Shown piece by piece: positions 61,246-64,000 of a DNA stretch of 64,000 nt (positions within the stretch are counted from its first letter, which is position 1; every line of letters starts with the position of its first letter). Origin of the DNA: a virus; the IMG/VR virus record IMGVR_UViG_3300042505_001173, positions 1 to 64,000 of that record, one strand, 5' to 3'. A program made the translations under genes and the position numbers. The notes beneath the pieces were generated by a model. It ran no database searches, was not told the origin of the DNA, and worked only from the letters and a program-made list of their open reading frames with translations.

Positions 61246-61737
61246 TTAATATCCTATTAAATCGCCTACGTTTTTATGCTTTAAGAATCTAGTATACGTA
61301 TCAGAAAAAGAGCACGATACCCATTTACCGTCACCTATATCAAGACACAACATAACGCCTCGTGAATGCGTTGGATATACATGAGTGCCTTGAGGCTTCC
61401 AATCAATTACATCTATTTTCATATATTCATGAGTACCTGCGCTAGCGCCGTAGCCAAGTGCATAAAAGGTGTTATTTGACAGATGACATACCTGAACCGT
61501 ATCAATTTGGGTTGTTTCGGGGTCACACACGAGTATATACCAATAGCTGGGAAGTTCAATGTACCGATTATTGATTCTAACGGTGAGAGTATTACATTTA
61601 CACTCTTCGACTACTTTAAACATGTTAATAGTAAAATCTTGCGATTTTAAGTCTAAGCACCACAAATAATTCGTATGTACTTTATCGTGTATACTATTGA
61701 TCGCTAATGGGTTACCGTTTTCTTCATGGAATATCAT
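61246..61737 (-). CDS. Hypothetical protein, 163 residues
   Basis: A soluble beta-rich protein starting 'MIFHEENGNPLAINSIHDK'. It has six cysteines, 'ECKCNTLTVRINNRYIELPS' in the middle and 'DWKPQGTHVYPTHSRGVMLC' toward the end. No metal-binding or catalytic motif can be claimed, although the cysteines and histidines could bind a metal. It lies 32 bases after the C-terminal helicase piece with an AAGGTG ribosome site, so it is probably in the helicase operon. I do not recognise the family. Confidence 0.65.
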   Translation of the reverse strand: MIFHEENGNPLAINSIHDKVHTNYLWCLDLKSQDFTINMFKVVEECKCNTLTVRINNRYIELPSYWYILVCDPETTQIDTVQVCHLSNNTFYALGYGASAGTHEYMKIDVIDWKPQGTHVYPTHSRGVMLCLDIGDGKWVSCSFSDTYTRFLKHKNVGDLIGY

Positions 61738-61769
61738 TTAACACCTTTAAAAACATTATTAGTAAATTT

Positions 61770-62675
61770 TTAACTATCGTCAACTATATCTTTATCATAA
61801 TTAACTTTAATTACTTTGTACGGGTATCGCGCATTTTTATAATGTGTTACACGTTTTTTCATCCTTGCATTTGCTGAATTAAAATTGCTACAAATATCTA
61901 GTACATTAACAGAATCTTTATCTTTGCCCTTTCTTAAACCTCTACCAATAGATTGTATAGTACCTACGAAAGATTTACCACTGTCTATGAAAAATAAAGC
62001 AAAAATTCTATCAATTGATAGACCGACTCCTGCAATTTGTTTAGTACATATAACAATCAAATCATTATTATGTTCAAATAAATCATACACTTCATCACGT
62101 TCCTTAACTTTATCACTACCGTGAAGGAAGTATGAATTAGGTATCAATTTTTGTAGTGTTCTACCGTACTTGATATTATTAACAAGAACTAACGTATTCC
62201 CGTGATGGTGTTTATCTCTATTAGCAACGATAAAATTAGCTATCCAGTTAGTACGAGTTTCATTTGTTTTGCAAAATTCTGTTTCTTCTTCGTACATTAT
62301 CTTATGGACGTCCTCTTCAGGAACACCATGATCGATTAAATAACGTGTATCGTTTAACTGTAAAATGTTAATATTCAGTTGAGCTAACCATCCCTTTTCA
62401 ATCAACTCATACGCAGGGTACTCACATAAAACTTTACCTAATGCGACGTGAACGTTTAACTTATCTGCAGCTGGTTCAGGTAATGTACCTGTTAGTCCGT
62501 ACCGGTGAACGAGATTTTTACCGTGCTCCGTTAACAATTGATATAATTTTGCTGCTTTACTACCATGACAATTACTAACAACTGCGCCATTAGCTACATA
62601 ATTGTGATTTTTTGAGACTTTTAAATTATAGACGATATTTGGTTTTTCAATTTCGGTACGTTTGACTAGTTTCAT
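61770..62675 (-). CDS. uvsW: C-terminal split-intein fragment fused to the C-terminal half of UvsW helicase
   Basis: A 301-residue protein. Residues 1-35 are a C-intein: 'NIVYNLKVSKNHNYVANG' (block F) and a final 'VVSN', with Ser in place of the usual penultimate His. Cys36 is the +1 residue. From there it is the helicase: 'CHGSKAAKLYQLL' completes the DEAH box, then 'VHRYGLTGTLPEP', 'VICTKQIAGVGLSIDRI' (motif V) and 'VGTIQSIGRGLRKGKD' (motif VI), matching T4 UvsW, which remodels forks and R-loops. It starts in an ATGA overlap with the 83-codon gene. Trans-splicing with the upstream product is needed for a whole enzyme. Confidence 0.87.
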   Translation of the reverse strand: MKLVKRTEIEKPNIVYNLKVSKNHNYVANGAVVSNCHGSKAAKLYQLLTEHGKNLVHRYGLTGTLPEPAADKLNVHVALGKVLCEYPAYELIEKGWLAQLNINILQLNDTRYLIDHGVPEEDVHKIMYEEETEFCKTNETRTNWIANFIVANRDKHHHGNTLVLVNNIKYGRTLQKLIPNSYFLHGSDKVKERDEVYDLFEHNNDLIVICTKQIAGVGLSIDRIFALFFIDSGKSFVGTIQSIGRGLRKGKDKDSVNVLDICSNFNSANARMKKRVTHYKNARYPYKVIKVNYDKDIVDDS

Positions 62676-62923
62676 GCGTATTTTTTAAATTTATTAGATA
62701 CTTTTGGTGATATTGTTTTTTCGCCGTTTATAGTAGATATTACATCTCCGTCACGGATAATATGTTTTTCACCGGATGTGTCAAATATATAAGGTACTAA
62801 CATTACTTTGGTACAACAATGAGGTTTATCTATATTTTTGTATTGTCTTAAATTACTAACTACCATAAACCCATCTTCCATACCCAATTCATATGTTTTA
62901 ATACTAATAATTGACCGTGACAT
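62672..62923 (-). CDS. Gene inserted between the split-intein halves, unknown (83 residues)
   Basis: 'MSRSIISIKTYELGMEDG' to 'PKVSNKFKKYA'. It is a small strand-rich protein with a Cys-Cys pair ('KPHCCTKVMLVPYIFD') and 'GDVISTINGEKTI'. It starts ten bases after the N-terminal piece ends and overlaps the C-terminal piece by ATGA. In other fractured, split-intein genes this position often holds a homing endonuclease, but I see no HNH, GIY-YIG, LAGLIDADG or PD-(D/E)XK signature. It may be a remnant, a passenger or an unrecognised factor. Confidence 0.6.
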   Translation of the reverse strand: MSRSIISIKTYELGMEDGFMVVSNLRQYKNIDKPHCCTKVMLVPYIFDTSGEKHIIRDGDVISTINGEKTISPKVSNKFKKYA

Positions 62924-62933
62924 TTAACTTACC

Positions 62934-64000
62934 TCAAAAATTAATTATTTCATGATCATCCGTGAGTTTATCCGCCCTAACATACCCATCAGTTGTTAAA
63001 AACAAATGATTACCCGTTACTTCAATTTTTACACCCGTATCAAACTCCAACTTATACATTTTTTCAGCGTTAGATTTAAGTAAGTTTTCATAAACGTTTT
63101 CTACAACATCTTCTTCGAAGATCTGACTAGCTTCGTTATATGATAATACATTTTCACCAATTTTAATATCTTTTAATATTTTTTTTGTCCCATCAACTAA
63201 TGTTATATTAGTCTCACCCGATAAACATTCATCAACTACCACCATTTGAAATTGATTTATGAGGAGTGGATAGTTTTGTAATGTTTGCCACGTTGTTACG
63301 ATATGATCATAATCAATGCTTGGGTTACCTGCATGGAAATGTGAAACATCTAATTGTAACGCTGTAAATTGCTTAATTGTTTGAGTTATTAACGATGTAG
63401 CTGGTACGATCGTTAACGTTTTACATCCTTGCTGTTTATATTTATCAACAAGAACGGCGTTCAAAATGGTGTTGTGTGTGATAATACACCCATCAGTTAC
63501 ATATAAATGATCAACATCATCAATGTATATGCATTTAGTACGCTCTTTACCCCAGTACTCTATTGATTTAACTCGTCTGTTTATTTTTTGGGTATGGTTT
63601 TGTATAGTGTGATGGTATTTGATATAATTTAACTTTTTTTCATGTGACGTGAAAAATATATCATGTATTCTGTGGGACATTGTCAATGAATGAGTTCTAC
63701 GATCCTCAGATAATTTATACCAGTTACTTAAAACACCTCCTTGCATAATTACCATTTCTGATACTTGTTCAACAAGCTTAGCGTTTTGTACAATATGAAC
63801 AGTAGTGCTACCTGAAGCTGATAGTGATCCAGTCACGTCACACATACCTTGTAAAAACGATAATCTATCTTTAGCAGCGCCGAACACATATTCTTTAGGT
63901 ATGCGGTAATCGTTGCGCATATTTTGCTCTAAAAAACTGACTAGTTTCTCACTCTGTTCAGTGGTCGGTGTTAAATACGCTCTTACCTTTAACCCGTGAG
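62934..64000 (-). CDS. uvsW: UvsW helicase middle part between an endonuclease-type intein and an N-terminal split intein (5' end beyond the window)
   Basis: The frame is open to the window edge. Upstream of 63470 is the C-terminal half of an intein with a LAGLIDADG-type endonuclease motif ('RLSFLQGMCDVTGSLSASG') and splice end 'YVTDGCIITHN'. The helicase segment (63228-63470) begins 'TILNAVLVDKYK', the Thr of Walker A, and ends 'VVVDE' of the DEAH box. At 63227 a second intein starts with Cys ('CLSGETNITLVDGTKKIL'), contains the block B 'TGNHLF' and ends by stop after 97 residues ('DDHEIINF'). So this product carries an N-terminal split intein. Both insertion points are the most conserved ATPase motifs. 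Confidence 0.88.
   Translation of the reverse strand, partial: HGLKVRAYLTPTTEQSEKLVSFLEQNMRNDYRIPKEYVFGAAKDRLSFLQGMCDVTGSLSASGSTTVHIVQNAKLVEQVSEMVIMQGGVLSNWYKLSEDRRTHSLTMSHRIHDIFFTSHEKKLNYIKYHHTIQNHTQKINRRVKSIEYWGKERTKCIYIDDVDHLYVTDGCIITHNTILNAVLVDKYKQQGCKTLTIVPATSLITQTIKQFTALQLDVSHFHAGNPSIDYDHIVTTWQTLQNYPLLINQFQMVVVDECLSGETNITLVDGTKKILKDIKIGENVLSYNEASQIFEEDVVENVYENLLKSNAEKMYKLEFDTGVKIEVTGNHLFLTTDGYVRADKLTDDHEIINF

Noticed and set aside
62672-62923. Homing endonuclease in the split-intein gap
   Set aside because: The expected position, but no HNH, GIY-YIG, LAGLIDADG, VSR-like or PD-(D/E)XK residues are visible.

Overview
The window is AT-rich, densely packed and free of rRNA, tRNA or host-like genes. 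It is a section of a large contractile-tailed bacteriophage distantly related to T4. The evidence is a UvsW-type helicase, a phage GroES/gp31-type co-chaperonin, many fibre and baseplate-type structural genes, and repeated copies of the T4-type late promoter octamer (TATAAATA or one-base variants) about 35-40 bases before late genes. The host cannot be read from the sequence; a Gram-negative marine or aquatic bacterium is my inference from the gene families.

Layout. (1) 1-23.9 kb, minus strand: a very long run of virion fibre/adhesin genes, many coupled by ATGA or TAATG overlaps. They are built from shuffled modules: LamG-like lectin domains, a 29-copy BspA-type leucine-rich repeat, FN3 plus beta-propeller, YadA-head-like repeats, an F5/8C-like domain and a tail-assembly chaperone. 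(2) 23.9-28.0 kb: small accessory genes in two directions with clear sigma70-type promoters (TTGAxx-N17-TATAAT) and hairpin terminators. (3) 28.0-32.2 kb, plus strand, behind a late-type promoter: a putative R-S-E class ADP-ribosyltransferase followed by three paralogous structural proteins. (4) 32.1-35.1 kb, plus strand, behind a sigma70-type promoter: an NAD+ salvage operon (NMN adenylyltransferase-Nudix and nicotinamide phosphoribosyltransferase) enclosing a small membrane gene, apparently frameshifted at a T10 run, and a related lipoprotein. (5) 35.2-35.9 kb: a RecB/Cas4-like nuclease. (6) 36-59.5 kb: a second late structural cluster. It holds three long fibre proteins sharing an N-terminal 'GQLWFDT' module, two giant putative-Ig-repeat proteins with polyglycine gp38-like ends, a subtilisin-like protease and two small plus-strand proteins. 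(7) 59.5-64 kb, minus strand: replication and chaperone genes, including GroES-like protein, an orphan fragment resembling the DNA polymerase III alpha core, and a UvsW helicase interrupted by two inteins.

How it fits together. Genes with sigma70-type promoters supply metabolism and replication functions: NAD+ rebuilding, nuclease, helicase and co-chaperonin. Late promoters drive the host-recognition apparatus. The most striking items are the helicase gene, broken into two separately translated pieces by a split intein at the DEAH box with an unrelated 83-codon gene between the halves and a second, endonuclease-type intein at Walker A; the co-occurrence of an NAD+-consuming ADP-ribosyltransferase with a two-enzyme NAD+ salvage route; and the membrane/lipoprotein paralogue pair whose first member needs a -1 frameshift.
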